A stretch of DNA of 64,000 nucleotides from Acidobacteriota bacterium. GTDB lineage: Bacteria; Acidobacteriota; Terriglobia; Terriglobales; Acidobacteriaceae. The notes beneath the pieces were generated by a model. It worked only from the letters and a program-made list of their open reading frames with translations, was not told the DNA's origin and searched no databases. How positions within the stretch are numbered: the stretch's first letter is position 1; every line of letters starts with the position of its first letter. This document shows positions 45,613-54,336 of the stretch, in pieces. The translations under genes and the position numbers were made by a program. The stretch spans positions 1 through 64,000 of the forward strand of contig QIAU01000135.1 in NCBI GenBank assembly GCA_003225055.1, in the 5' to 3' direction.

Positions 45613-46842
45613 ATGAGCACCTTTTTCACCCGGGAGCGTTTCGGAAAGCCGCAATTTCTTGCTGCTTTGCTGCTGCTGGTGTTTCTGGGGCAGTGCGTGT
45701 GGCTGGCGTCACGTGTCGCGCGCGATCCGCGCGCCGATCCGGCCGAGATGAGCCGCACCGCTCGCGGTCTAGCCTTTTGGCATGACAAGACCCCGGGCTT
45801 CTTCTTCAATCCGCGCCCAACCTCGCCGAATAGCAAACCTGATCTGGAGTCCCAAATCGTTGGCGAGCCCGACCCTTATCATTCCCGTTTGTATTACCTG
45901 ATCGCCTCCGCGCCTTTACTGCTATGGCCGGGACCATTCGCGCCGAATTCGCGGCTGTCCTGGTTTTGGCTGGCCCGCGTCCAATACTTTTGCTTCGGCG
46001 TTTTGCTGGGTGCTTCTCTTTGGTACGTTGCCCGTCGCCTTTACGGCAACGCCGGCGGATATGTTGTGCTCACTTTGTACTGCTTTTCTCCCGGCATGAT
46101 CCGCAGCAGCGTCCTTTGGCTGTCTCCGCCCGAAGTGGGAGCGGTTTGGGGTGCGTTCGGAGCGGTGTTCACAGCCATTGCGGTTGCGCATACGCTCTAT
46201 GCTCCGCGAGAAGTCGTGCTCTGGAACTGGCGACGCATCGTGCTGCTCGCAGTCTCGCTTGCTCTGGGGGTCGGCTCACAGTTCTCTCTGGTGATTTTGA
46301 TCCCGATAGTACTCGCGTTTCTGCTTTACCTCGCGCCCAGGCGAAGGAAGGCAGCCATTGTAATCTGGGCAGCCGCCTGTGCGCTCGCCTGCGCTCTGCT
46401 GTTCGCGTCCTACTTTTTTCATGCCACGGTATTCTGGCAAGCCTTGGCTCACGCCCGCTCTTTCGGAGGGACCTGGCAAGCCTTTGCGATGTCCGGTGCT
46501 TATCAGCAGCTGCTTGCCCAACTGGGGCAAACTTGTCCGGCGCTGTTCATTGCATTTCCGGCAGCGCTGATCGTCTACTTCGCCTGGCCGCGCACCCGCT
46601 ACTTCGGCAACACGACTCCCTTGATGCTCGCTGTCCTTTTCTTGATTCTGGGACTGGCCACGCCCCACTATCCCGGCTTGGGTTTCAGGCTGGTAGCTGT
46701 TCCTTTCCTGTTATTGTTTGTTTCCGGAATTGCCGCTGACCTGTTGGAAACCCGTCAGCACTCTGTCGTGTCAGCCTGCATTTCCGGGTTGCTTGCGGCC
46801 GATGCAGTCTTCAGCCTGATGGGACTGTCCAGGATGGGTTAG
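45613..46842 (+). CDS. polytopic membrane protein, glycosyltransferase-39-like
   Basis: The 409-residue protein has a start that fits a membrane anchor (FLAALLLLVFLGQCVWLASR), then a periplasmic segment with DKTPGFFFNPRPTSPNSKPD and EPDPYHSRLYYLIASAPLLL and about nine further hydrophobic helices. The pattern (acidic residue in the first loop, many membrane helices) resembles the ArnT/PMT GT-C fold, but no clear catalytic DE motif is seen. It may act on a lipid-linked sugar. The ATG at 45613 begins the hydrophobic part; the longer frame upstream lacks it. Confidence 0.65.
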   Translation: MSTFFTRERFGKPQFLAALLLLVFLGQCVWLASRVARDPRADPAEMSRTARGLAFWHDKTPGFFFNPRPTSPNSKPDLESQIVGEPDPYHSRLYYLIASAPLLLWPGPFAPNSRLSWFWLARVQYFCFGVLLGASLWYVARRLYGNAGGYVVLTLYCFSPGMIRSSVLWLSPPEVGAVWGAFGAVFTAIAVAHTLYAPREVVLWNWRRIVLLAVSLALGVGSQFSLVILIPIVLAFLLYLAPRRRKAAIVIWAAACALACALLFASYFFHATVFWQALAHARSFGGTWQAFAMSGAYQQLLAQLGQTCPALFIAFPAALIVYFAWPRTRYFGNTTPLMLAVLFLILGLATPHYPGLGFRLVAVPFLLLFVSGIAADLLETRQHSVVSACISGLLAADAVFSLMGLSRMG

Positions 46843-46948
46843 CCCAGGGCGGGCCAAAGCCCCGCTCCCCATAGACTAGATAGACATAACCGAATAACAT
46901 GCTCACTTAAGGCTCGGCAGCGCGTCTGTAAACGGGAAGGAGTCGCCC

Positions 46949-47731
46949 ATGAAATCGAAATCCCGACTCGCCCTATTCGTCACACTGGCATTCACACTGG
47001 CCTCGGCAGCTTCCGCCCAGGACCTGGGCCGCGAGTTCCACTGGTCTGGCAAGCTCGCTCCCGACCAGGTGGTTGAGATCAAAAACGTAAATGGAACCAT
47101 TGAAGCGGAAGCCGCCAGCGGCGACGAGATCCAGGTCAGTGCCGAGAAAATCGGCCCGCGCGCCGAAGAAGTGAAGATCGAAGTCGTGCCCAGCAGCCAG
47201 GGTGTGACGATTTGCGCCATTTATCCCGCGGGTTCCGGCACCTGCGAACCTGGCACTCACTGGCACTCCGGCAATGTCCACGGCGATCGCGCGCAAGTCC
47301 GATTTCACGCGCGCATTCCCCAGAATCTGCGCTTCACCGAGATCAGCGTAAACGGCAACGTGTCGGCCGAGGACATGGGCCGCTTCGTATATGCCGAGAG
47401 CGTTAACGGCTCGGTTCGCGTTTCCACCACCGCCTGGGCGCACATGCAGACGGTGAACGGTTCCATAAAAGGCCGGATGGGAAATGCCGGGTGGGATGGC
47501 AGCTTGAAAATTGCCAGCGTCAATGGCTCCGTCGAACTCGAAATGCCCGACGACTTCAGCGCCAACGTGGATTTCAAATCAGTGAATGGAGGAATTAATT
47601 CTGATTTCCCCATCAGCATCAGCGGTTTGATCGGCCGCAGCGCTCACGGTCAGATCGGCGGTGGCGGCCGCGACTTGGAGATCAGAACCGTAAACGGAAG
47701 CGTGACCCTTAGAAAATCCAGCGGAATCTAG
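46949..47731 (+). CDS. DUF4097 family secreted beta-repeat protein
   Basis: The 260-residue protein has a signal peptide (RLALFVTLAFTLASAASAQD) and a right-handed beta-roll of repeats marked by VNGTIEAEA, VNGNVSAED, VNGSVRVST, VNGSIKGRM, VNGSVELEM, VNGGINSDF and VNGSVTLRK. This is the hallmark of DUF4097 'putative adhesin' proteins. Two cysteines (ICAIY, GTCEP) could bond. AAGGAG precedes the ATG. The 3' end overlaps the convergent next gene by four bases. Confidence 0.92.
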   Translation: MKSKSRLALFVTLAFTLASAASAQDLGREFHWSGKLAPDQVVEIKNVNGTIEAEAASGDEIQVSAEKIGPRAEEVKIEVVPSSQGVTICAIYPAGSGTCEPGTHWHSGNVHGDRAQVRFHARIPQNLRFTEISVNGNVSAEDMGRFVYAESVNGSVRVSTTAWAHMQTVNGSIKGRMGNAGWDGSLKIASVNGSVELEMPDDFSANVDFKSVNGGINSDFPISISGLIGRSAHGQIGGGGRDLEIRTVNGSVTLRKSSGI

Positions 47732-48255
47732 CGCAGCCGGGCGCCCTGGATCAGATTGTTGGTCACGCACGCCGACTCAACCCCGATGGCCACGTTTTCA
47801 AAGATGCGCTCCATCTTGTGGTGACCGGTGCGGTGGAAGAAATATGAGGTTCCGATTCCGAATGCGTATCCAAGGGAAGACGCAGCCAACTGTCCCGCGG
47901 CACCATGGGTGACAAACGGCCTAGCCAGCGGATTCAGCTCTCTGGTACCAGCCATGCTCAATACGCGCTGAGTGGTAATACCGTCGGCGGCGATCAGGCC
48001 GGCGAGAACGGAAAACCGAATCCCGGCTGGACGGTCCAGAAATACCTGGTGCGCCTCAGGCACAGTTTGCACCTTAGCAGCGCTCGCCACGACCGGAAGA
48101 ACCGGCTGCATCCATGCAGCGCTCGGGGCTTTGGACAGGGAAATTTCAATGCTGGCATTGTTCAGCTCGGCAGCCCCAACTTCCGCGATCTGAGCGGCTG
48201 CCGGAAGTACCATTAACAGACCGACCATTAAACCGACGGCCCAGAAGCATTTCAT
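47728..48255 (-). CDS. hypothetical membrane/secreted protein
   Basis: The 175-residue protein has a signal peptide (AVGLMVGLLMVLPAAAQIAE), a mature region with two or three hydrophobic helices (VLAGLIAADGITTQRVLSMA; GQLAASSLGYAFGIGTSYFF) and the conserved-looking ELNPLARPF motif. The pattern 'ADGITT...GTRELNPLARPF' is found in a family of small acidobacterial envelope proteins, to my recollection, similar to DUF5658-like sequences. GAGGAC precedes the start. Its function is unknown. Confidence 0.75.
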   Translation of the reverse strand: MKCFWAVGLMVGLLMVLPAAAQIAEVGAAELNNASIEISLSKAPSAAWMQPVLPVVASAAKVQTVPEAHQVFLDRPAGIRFSVLAGLIAADGITTQRVLSMAGTRELNPLARPFVTHGAAGQLAASSLGYAFGIGTSYFFHRTGHHKMERIFENVAIGVESACVTNNLIQGARLR

Positions 48256-48414
48256 AAGTGCGTCCTCGCCCGCCTCTTCGCCCGCATCCCTAATTCCTTA
48301 AAGCGGGTATCGATTGCGCGCCCTCGGGGCGCATATCTCATCAGGAACCGCATCGATCTACTGCCATAAGAGTAGGGTTGGGGTCATCAACCGACAATGG
48401 CAGGAACGCGCTAT

Positions 48415-48457
48415 GAGGTAGTAAGTCAGTAACTTGGAGGTAGTAAGGCAGTAACTT
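48415..48457 (+). repeat. tandem pair of 21-bp repeats
   Basis: GAGGTAGTAAGTCAGTAACTT is followed one base later by a copy with one mismatch (AAGGCAG in place of AAGTCAG). GGGTTACTCGTGTTACTCGCG just after it resembles an inverted version of the TAAC core. It may be a REP-type element. Confidence 0.65.
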
Positions 48458-48706
48458 GCGAAAAGGGTTACTCGTGTTACTCGCGTGGCTGGCGCGATAG
48501 CACCGATGGGCCATACCCGACAGCCACCCACCAGCGAGGTTCGTCAAAACCTGCAACCGTTACCGCGGCGAGGCAATCCTTCGAGCGTGCACAGGCAGGT
48601 TGAGCGACGAACCGTGGCTCTCTCCAGCTATCCGGACTGGGTTGGTGATTTATCTCGGGAGGCGAGTGAATCCATCACCGGAATCAAGACACCACTCGGT
48701 TTTGGG

Positions 48707-48773
48707 CCAAAGACCAAAGACCAAAGACCAAAGACCAAAGACCTTTAAAGACCAAAGACCAGAGACCAAAGAT
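48707..48773 (+). repeat. 7-bp tandem repeat CCAAAGA
   Basis: Five perfect tandem CCAAAGA units (48707-48741), a short break, then three more (one imperfect) to 48773. It lies in a gene-free stretch of about 700 bases between two gene remnants. Such arrays expand by slippage. Confidence 0.9.
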
Positions 48774-48956
48774 CTCGTCCTCGGTTACGGCACAGCCCGA
48801 TGGGCTTCTCCGGCACGAGACGATCATCTATTTCCTGTTTCCCGTGCACCTCGGCATGCGGCAGTCCTGGCATGACGCCGACTCGCTGTAGCGGAGCTTT
48901 CTGAAGAATTCTGGCGGGACCGGGTCCTATTTTCGGCGGGGAGGTATGGAGGCGAT

Positions 48957-49304
48957 CTACGATGATGTGCTGCAGCCAATCGGGTTTATGGGATTCGCCC
49001 CGGTTTTACCGGCTCGCGCCCCAATGTTCGGTGGTTCGGTGAGATGGTTAATGTGCAGCTTGCGGTGTTGAGCATTGTAGAATTCCGTTCTCCGATCCAC
49101 GAATTTCATCCCGTAAACGAAGCTCAGCCGCCGATCGCACTCGGCGTTTTGCTTCTGGCAGAACTGGTAACCGTCCTGTTCCTGCTTCAGCACAAACAGC
49201 AAGTCTTTTTGCCAATCGTCCTCCAGACTGCGCGCGATTTCCTCCTCGCCCGGCTTCATCCGCCGATCGCGAAACGCAGCTAACTTTCGTGGTCTGGGCT
49301 GCAT
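48957..49304 (-). pseudogene. IS110-family transposase remnant
   Basis: The frame carries KLAAFRDRRMKPGEEEIARS, LEDDWQKDLLFVLKQEQDGY and FCQKQNAECDRRL. This matches the middle of IS110 transposases, the stretch between the RuvC-like (DEDD) domain and the transposase_20 domain ('...RD.R...SE.EIA..L.G.WR.EHLF.L.Q....YDFYQ..IA.CD..I'). Both catalytic ends are missing. The tail (HRKLHINHLTEPP) could be the adjacent linker. It is a dead fragment in a region of repeats and decayed genes. Confidence 0.7.
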
Positions 49305-49529
49305 CTGTTCGGCAATGGAGTCGTGTTGACCCCAACAGGGGTGGCCAGGTGCTGAGAAGGAAAGGACTTATGGCCCGAGAATTCGCCGAAACCCCTATTG
49401 GGAGATCACCTGGGTTCTGTTAAACGCTCAAGCTGCTTGCGGTTTCAGGTGTTCTGCGTCGAAACATTTCAGGTTGATGTATTAGTGGGGCACCACTGAG
49501 TTGTTGCAGGACAGGAATCAACCACGAGA

Positions 49530-49872
49530 GGAGCCGGTGGCCCGCGCGAAGGAGACATAACAAGCCGTAGGTATCCAGCTTCATCAGCCATTGCAAGGTC
49601 GTGTCACGGCCCGAACCGATGTGCAGGAGAGTCGATGGCTGATGAAGATAATCGCATCAATGGTGAAGGCAACGGCTCGAATCCAGAATCCTCCATATCC
49701 ATATCCAACTGCGGCGCTGACGGGCGCGTAGGAGCTCGCCCCAGCCGGGGCCGAAGCAACTGCTGTAGCCGTGCGCGGCGCGAACGGGATTCAGAGCGCC
49801 GCCACAGCGGCTGCAGAATTGCGCATCAGCAGAATTAGGCGCGCCACACTTATTGCAGTACAGAGTGTTCAT
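49530..49872 (-). pseudogene. zinc-ribbon/RDD-family membrane protein, decayed
   Basis: From the ATG at 49872 the protein begins MNTLYCNKCGAPNSADAQFC and SRCGGALNP, a double-CxxC zinc ribbon. A shifted frame continues SAAVGYGYGGFWIRAVAFTI and DAIIF, the start of an RDD domain. A third frame carries YVSFARATG, the conserved RDD 'ISFARATGR' motif. Zinc-ribbon plus RDD proteins are common, so the pieces come from one gene. At least two frameshifts and a deletion have removed most membrane helices. Confidence 0.72.
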
Positions 49873-49983
49873 GGTGCGCACTATTAAAGAGGGGTGCGAT
49901 CGATGTAAACCGGAATCTCCTTTTTGAGTTGAAGATGATGGTAGAGAAGCGTGGCAGGACTACGCTGCTTTTTGTGTTTGCTC

Positions 49984-50460
49984 TTAATTAACTACTCTGC
50001 CGCCTGGGACAGCGACGAGCCCGAGGCTCTGCCGGACCACCCGCCAGATCAGTACTTCTCCTTCCAGGACGCCGCAATCATCCAGGTTCAGTTCCGAGAC
50101 CATATCTAATTTGTCCCAGACATCTCTGCTTTCCGGACGCAGGAAGCGGCCAAAGGCATCGCTTCCATAAGGCTTCCATGAAGCGGCAGTTTGCAGGGTT
50201 TCAAGAAATCCTAGAGCGGCCAACTCCCGGACTTCGGCGGTGCCGTCGGTCAGGAATAGTTCGATTAGCTCGAAAGCTGCGCGTACTTGCTGATACAGCC
50301 CTTTTTCGTACAGGTCATCGATTACGAAGCGCACGAAACTCAACATGTCAAGGTATTGTCCCCCATCCCGCCGCCACTTCTTAGAGTCTTGTTCCCACCG
50401 GCTCCGGAACTGAGGAAACTCGCGTAGCAGATGCGAGATGACGTGCTGCTTCTCCAGCAT
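49984..50460 (-). CDS. hypothetical protein, DUF7674-like
   Basis: The 158-residue soluble protein starts LEKQHVISHLLREFPQFRSR and continues with DMLSFVRFVIDDLYEKGLYQ, FELIELFLTDGTAEVRELAA and LGFLETLQTAASWKPYGSDA. This fits the DUF7674-type small helical proteins ('...LL.EFP.F...W', 'FV...V..L', 'VRELI.VGFLE.LQ'), some found as immunity-like genes. The C-terminus is variable. There is no neighbour that explains it. The family name is from memory. Confidence 0.6.
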   Translation of the reverse strand: MLEKQHVISHLLREFPQFRSRWEQDSKKWRRDGGQYLDMLSFVRFVIDDLYEKGLYQQVRAAFELIELFLTDGTAEVRELAALGFLETLQTAASWKPYGSDAFGRFLRPESRDVWDKLDMVSELNLDDCGVLEGEVLIWRVVRQSLGLVAVPGGRVVN

Positions 50461-50755
50461 AATTTTTGGAGACTTCTTCTCGATTAATTTCGGACCTCAA
50501 ATCATGGGCCGGCCCGTGGATCACACCATTGAGAATCTGCCCAGAATAAGCCTAGTGGTTGCCGGAACCGAGGGGAATGGCTCCTACAGGCCACTGCTTG
50601 CCCCCTACATTGTACAACTTACCTTACTTTTCATGGCTTTGTGAAGTTGCCGCTGCCGGAATCCGGTTCCTCACGCGGCACGACTTTTGATCCTTTCCCG
50701 GGTTCATGCCATCTAAACGGAATCAGCAGTGGTTCGCCCAGAATCGAGGCGCCGC
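50461..50755. other. intergenic, no gene seen
   Basis: This 295-base stretch separates a leftward gene from a rightward one and likely contains both promoters. The frames here are short. I see no hairpin terminator, tRNA or repeat copy. Confidence 0.4.
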
Positions 50756-51511
50756 ATGTCCCCTGAAAAGCGCTATCATATCTTTGTGAGTAGCTGGCTT
50801 GCTCCCTCGACCGTGCTTCTGGCATTGGTTCTTGCTCCCGCGCTCCAAGCGCAAATCCAAGCTGGGGGTCTGCCGCCGTCGGTAACCTCCATCGGGTTCA
50901 GCCCGAGCCCGGTTGCCCCCGGTATTCCTCCCAGCGTGACCTCGCTTGGTTTCGGACAGCCAGGCGGGTTCTTCAGTCATCGTTTCTGCTGCCAGCACTC
51001 CCCTGGCCCACCGCGTCCTTTCTTTCATGAGCGGCGTCACTTTCCAAGGTACGGGGGAGTAGTTCTGCCGATCTACTCCATGCCTTACTACTATCCCCCG
51101 GCGATCATCGAACCGGTCGACGACACCATGGAACAGGATTACGGCCCAGGCCCAACTATCTTTGACCGCCGTGGTTCAAGCCGGAGTAATACAACTATCG
51201 AGCAGTTCGACGAGCGCCTGCATCGGCTCGATCGCCTCATCGACGAAGCCGAAGCCAAGACTCAGCCCGCCTCTCCTGGGCCCGCAGAGGAACCGAAGGC
51301 GGCTGCCGATCAACCGCCAACCGTACTGGTCTTTCACGATGGCCACACGTTGGAAGTGAAGAACTACGCGATCGTTGGCGACGTACTCTATGACTTCTCC
51401 GCGGATCGCCGTAAGAAGATCGCTTTGGCCGACCTCGACCTGACCGCCACACAGAAACAGAATGAAGATCGCGGCATAGATTTCCGCCTGCCTGCTCGTC
51501 CGGGAAATTGA
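50756..51511 (+). CDS. secreted hypothetical protein, paralogue 1 of a tandem pair
   Basis: From the ATG at 50756 the protein has 251 residues: signal peptide (PSTVLLALVLAPALQAQIQA), a Pro/Gly-rich low-complexity section with two copies of PPSVTSxGF, an acidic helical linker (EQFDERLHRLDRLIDEAEAK) and a C-terminal domain with VLVFHDGHTLEVKNYAIVGD, VLYDFSADRRKKIALADLDL and EDRGIDFRLP. The last domain is shared with the next gene, so the two arose by duplication. A GTG at 50729 is an alternative start. The function is unknown; it is probably an envelope protein. Confidence 0.78.
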   Translation: MSPEKRYHIFVSSWLAPSTVLLALVLAPALQAQIQAGGLPPSVTSIGFSPSPVAPGIPPSVTSLGFGQPGGFFSHRFCCQHSPGPPRPFFHERRHFPRYGGVVLPIYSMPYYYPPAIIEPVDDTMEQDYGPGPTIFDRRGSSRSNTTIEQFDERLHRLDRLIDEAEAKTQPASPGPAEEPKAAADQPPTVLVFHDGHTLEVKNYAIVGDVLYDFSADRRKKIALADLDLTATQKQNEDRGIDFRLPARPGN

Positions 51512-51514
51512 GCT

Positions 51515-52180
51515 ATGAGTCAACGTGTCGCTCACGCCTTCATAGCGGCGGTACTCCTTCTGCCGTTGCGAGTGGCGGCGCAGGTGCGAGGCCCGGGATT
51601 TACGGGCGTGCCCCCGCGCACGGTCACCCTTGGTTTCGGCGCACAATCGCAATTGCGGAACGCCTTCTCTCGTCAGGCTATTTTCCTGGGGGGACCGATG
51701 TTGTACCCCGACTACTATCAACCGCCGCCACTTCCTCCGCCGCAAGTGGTAGTGCTGCAGGTTCCAGCGCCTTCTCCGGAGAATAAGTCTGAGCCGAGGG
51801 GTGTCCATCCCTTGCTGATCGAATGGCAGGACGACCGCTTCGTGCGCCTCACGGCCGCGGAACAGAACGCGACTATCCGCCGCCGCGTGCTGCCGGACCA
51901 TACGGCTGAAACCACCGCGAGCAGCAACTCGCGACTACCAGCTCGGGAACTCGCACCGGCGCTGCTGATTTTTCGCGATGGCCACTGTGAAGAAACCGCG
52001 AATTATGCCATCACCGATGGCGTCCTTTACGCCTATCCGGATTACTGGACAGGCGGCGCTTGGGCGAAAAGAATTCTCATTTCCGATCTCGACCTGCCTG
52101 CGACCTTCCAGCAAAACCGGGAACGTGGCGTGAAGTTTACTTTGCCTGCCGGACCCAACCAGGTAGTCACCCGTCCTTAA
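51515..52180 (+). CDS. secreted hypothetical protein, paralogue 2 of a tandem pair
   Basis: The 221-residue protein has a signal peptide (VAHAFIAAVLLLPLRVAAQV), a TVTLGFGAQ segment, a Pro-rich section (DYYQPPPLPPPQVVVLQVPA) and the C-terminal domain ALLIFRDGHCEETANYAITD, VLYAYPDYWTGGAWAKRILI, SDLDLPATFQQNRERGVKFT. The domain aligns with the upstream paralogue residue by residue (FxDGHxxExxNYAI.DGVLY...K.I...DLDL.AT...N..RG..F.LP). It begins three bases after the upstream stop, so the two are one operon. Confidence 0.78.
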   Translation: MSQRVAHAFIAAVLLLPLRVAAQVRGPGFTGVPPRTVTLGFGAQSQLRNAFSRQAIFLGGPMLYPDYYQPPPLPPPQVVVLQVPAPSPENKSEPRGVHPLLIEWQDDRFVRLTAAEQNATIRRRVLPDHTAETTASSNSRLPARELAPALLIFRDGHCEETANYAITDGVLYAYPDYWTGGAWAKRILISDLDLPATFQQNRERGVKFTLPAGPNQVVTRP

Positions 52181-52315
52181 GTTCAAGGACCACATCGGAC
52201 GGCTAATCAGCCCTTACAGAACATTTACCGTTGAACTAGGGCATTCTCCCGATGTCTACGGCAAACAATTATACGAACAATAGATTGGCGAAGTTGTAAT
52301 CACGGGGGATACAGA

Positions 52316-52900
52316 ATGTCAGACCAGAGTCTTGCAGGGATGCGTGTTGCCATTCTGGCGACCGATGATTTCGAACAGGTGGAACTCACTGAACCTCGCA
52401 AAGCACTCGATGAGGCGGGTGCACGCACTACTCTCATCGCGCCCAAATCCGGGAAAATCCAGGGAATGAAGCACGACGAAAAAGCCGACCCATTCGACGT
52501 CGACATGATGCTTGATCACGCCAACCCCGAGGAATTCGACGCCGTACTCCTCCCCGGAGGCGCCCTCAACGCCGACGCTCTGCGCGTAAACAATGAAGCG
52601 CAGGAGTTCGTCCGCTACATGGACGACAGCGGTAAGCCCATCGCCGTGATTTGCCACGGCCCCTGGCTGCTGGTTTCAGCCGGCCTGGTTGATGGCCGCA
52701 CTCTCACCAGCTATCACACCATCCAGGACGATATCCGCAACGCCGGCGGCCAGTGGCTGGACAAGGAGGTTGTTCGCGACCAGAACTGGGTAAGCAGCCG
52801 CCGGCCCAGCGACATCCCGGCCTTCAACCGTGAGATGATCCGGCTTTTCGTCGAGCACCGCACAAAAACCGGAGTGCCGTCCACACCAAAAGCCGCGTAA
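52316..52900 (+). CDS. PfpI/DJ-1 family intracellular protease or glyoxalase III-like protein
   Basis: The 194-residue protein has the DJ-1/PfpI fold: AILATDDFEQVELTEPRKAL (Glu of the nucleophile dyad), DAVLLPGGALNADALR and the nucleophile cysteine in AVICHGPWLLVSAGLVDGRT (GxCHGPW), followed by TSYHTIQDDIRNAGGQWLDK. YhbO/PfpI proteins act as deglycases, glyoxalase III or peptidases in stress defence. GGGGGA precedes the ATG. It is monocistronic as far as visible. Confidence 0.93.
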   Translation: MSDQSLAGMRVAILATDDFEQVELTEPRKALDEAGARTTLIAPKSGKIQGMKHDEKADPFDVDMMLDHANPEEFDAVLLPGGALNADALRVNNEAQEFVRYMDDSGKPIAVICHGPWLLVSAGLVDGRTLTSYHTIQDDIRNAGGQWLDKEVVRDQNWVSSRRPSDIPAFNREMIRLFVEHRTKTGVPSTPKAA

Positions 52901-52912
52901 CGCAAATCAGTT

Positions 52913-52938
52913 GTGTGGCGCGGACACTCCTGTCCGCG
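52913..52938 (+). repeat. dispersed repeat, GCGGACACTCCTGTCCGCG type
   Basis: GTGTGGCGCGGACACTCCTG is followed by TCCGCG. The second copy is at 978-1003. It holds the inverted repeat CGCGGACA...TGTCCGCG. The rest of the 52901-53264 gap holds no gene; a GTTCCGGGTCCCGCCAGAGG stretch at about 53167 is a degenerate copy of the 42640 repeat. Confidence 0.6.
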
Positions 52939-53264
52939 CCCGCCGGGAACCATCCCGCAATCTTCCTGTGGCAAGAAGCTTGTTATCCTAATCATAATCA
53001 AGCAGCGTCGGCGGCGAAGCGTCCCTGCCGTTCTCGAATCATCAGGTTCGCAATGTGACAACCCGTTTTCATCATCGCGTAGACTCCTCGTGACAAGCTG
53101 ACCCCAGCTGCTTAGTGGCGATATCCGTTAGACCGGGCGTAAGCGCGGGGGGAATGCCAAAAAAATGTTCCGGGTCCCGCCAGAGGCGCCACTTTTCACC
53201 CCACTCTTTCCCAATCCGTAAAATCGCGTGACAATAGGCTGCACGGAAATCCCAGGAGCCGAGC

Positions 53265-54131
53265 GTGGAGAAATCGAGCAAGTATTTCCCCATCCGGCGG
53301 AGCACGCGTCTACCGCTGGAAATCCCGCTGCGTGTCACCAGCCTTGACCCCAAGATCGAGTTTGCCGAAGACTGCACCACGGTAACAGTCAACGCTCACG
53401 GCTGCGGGGTCATCTCTCCCCGGCGTCTCGCGGCAGGAACCCGTGTCCAACTTGAGATCACCACCGACAAACAGGCCGCCAACGCTCGCGTCCACGACGT
53501 TGTTCCCCTTAATGAAGACAATACTTCCTGGCTCCTGGGCATGGAAATGGAGCACACGGGGAACTTCTGGGGTATCAAGTACGCCCCCGCCGATTGGACC
53601 GAAGAAGACGCCACGCACGCAGGCGGGCCATCGCGAGCTGCCGGTGATGCCACCCCGAAGCCTGCTCCCCCTCTGAACAAGGAAATACCCGAGGCTGTCC
53701 TGAAGCACCTGCGTTCCGAATGCCGTCTCGCCGCCGTCAGCTTGGGTGCCTGCTATGTGCAAACCGGCAGGACCTTTCCTATGCACGCTCCCGTGAAAGT
53801 CACCGTTCATGCCGGCGATTCCGAGCACAACTTCCACGGAAACGTACGCGTGGAACACGTAGGCTCAGGTATGGGAATTGAATTCACCGGTCAAGGCGAA
53901 GAGCACTACAAGCGCATCGCCGCTCTGATTGAAGACCTGAGCAAGAACGGAGATAAGATGCCCGAGGTTCGCGTTGCCCTCGCGCCACCCGAAAAAGTTG
54001 CCGCACAACCGAAAGGCAAACCGTCGGGCACGGTTCAATACGACAGCCTTTTGGCCCTAATCCTGGTGGGCGGCGCCCTCAGGCGAAGCGACTTCTTGCG
54101 CGAGCTGGAAAAACAGCGCCGCCACGGCTAG
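53265..54131 (+). CDS. tandem PilZ-domain protein
   Basis: The 288-residue protein has two PilZ-like domains. The first (about 8-110) has the c-di-GMP-binding RRSTR (RxxxR) and the N-A-H-G-C-G motif, close to [D/N]xSxxG, followed by VHDVVPLNEDNTSWLLGMEM. The second (about 145-235: SLGACYVQTGRTFPMHAPVK; HVGSGMGIEF) lacks the RxxxR arginines. PilZ proteins read the second messenger c-di-GMP and change motility, exopolysaccharide or type IV pili. The GTG start is uncertain. The C-terminus (LILVGGALRRSDFLRELEKQ) is helical. Confidence 0.85.
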   Translation: MEKSSKYFPIRRSTRLPLEIPLRVTSLDPKIEFAEDCTTVTVNAHGCGVISPRRLAAGTRVQLEITTDKQAANARVHDVVPLNEDNTSWLLGMEMEHTGNFWGIKYAPADWTEEDATHAGGPSRAAGDATPKPAPPLNKEIPEAVLKHLRSECRLAAVSLGACYVQTGRTFPMHAPVKVTVHAGDSEHNFHGNVRVEHVGSGMGIEFTGQGEEHYKRIAALIEDLSKNGDKMPEVRVALAPPEKVAAQPKGKPSGTVQYDSLLALILVGGALRRSDFLRELEKQRRHG

Positions 54132-54336
54132 CTGCCGGCCCGAATCTGTATCAGGGAATGCTTCAGCCCTGCCGTAAGTCCTTTGAAACATCGGCGAACT
54201 TCAGCCCCTGCACTTTTCACGTTGTAGGGTTGGCGCAAAAACGGCAAGACAGCGCTTCAGCGCTGGGGAAATGTGAAGAAATGTGCAAGCCCGTAGGGGC
54301 GACAGACCACCTGCTGCTCATCTCGACCTCGCGACA

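Noticed and set aside
48707-48773. Possible CRISPR array
   Set aside because: Units are 7 bp with no unique spacers and no cas genes; it is a simple tandem repeat.
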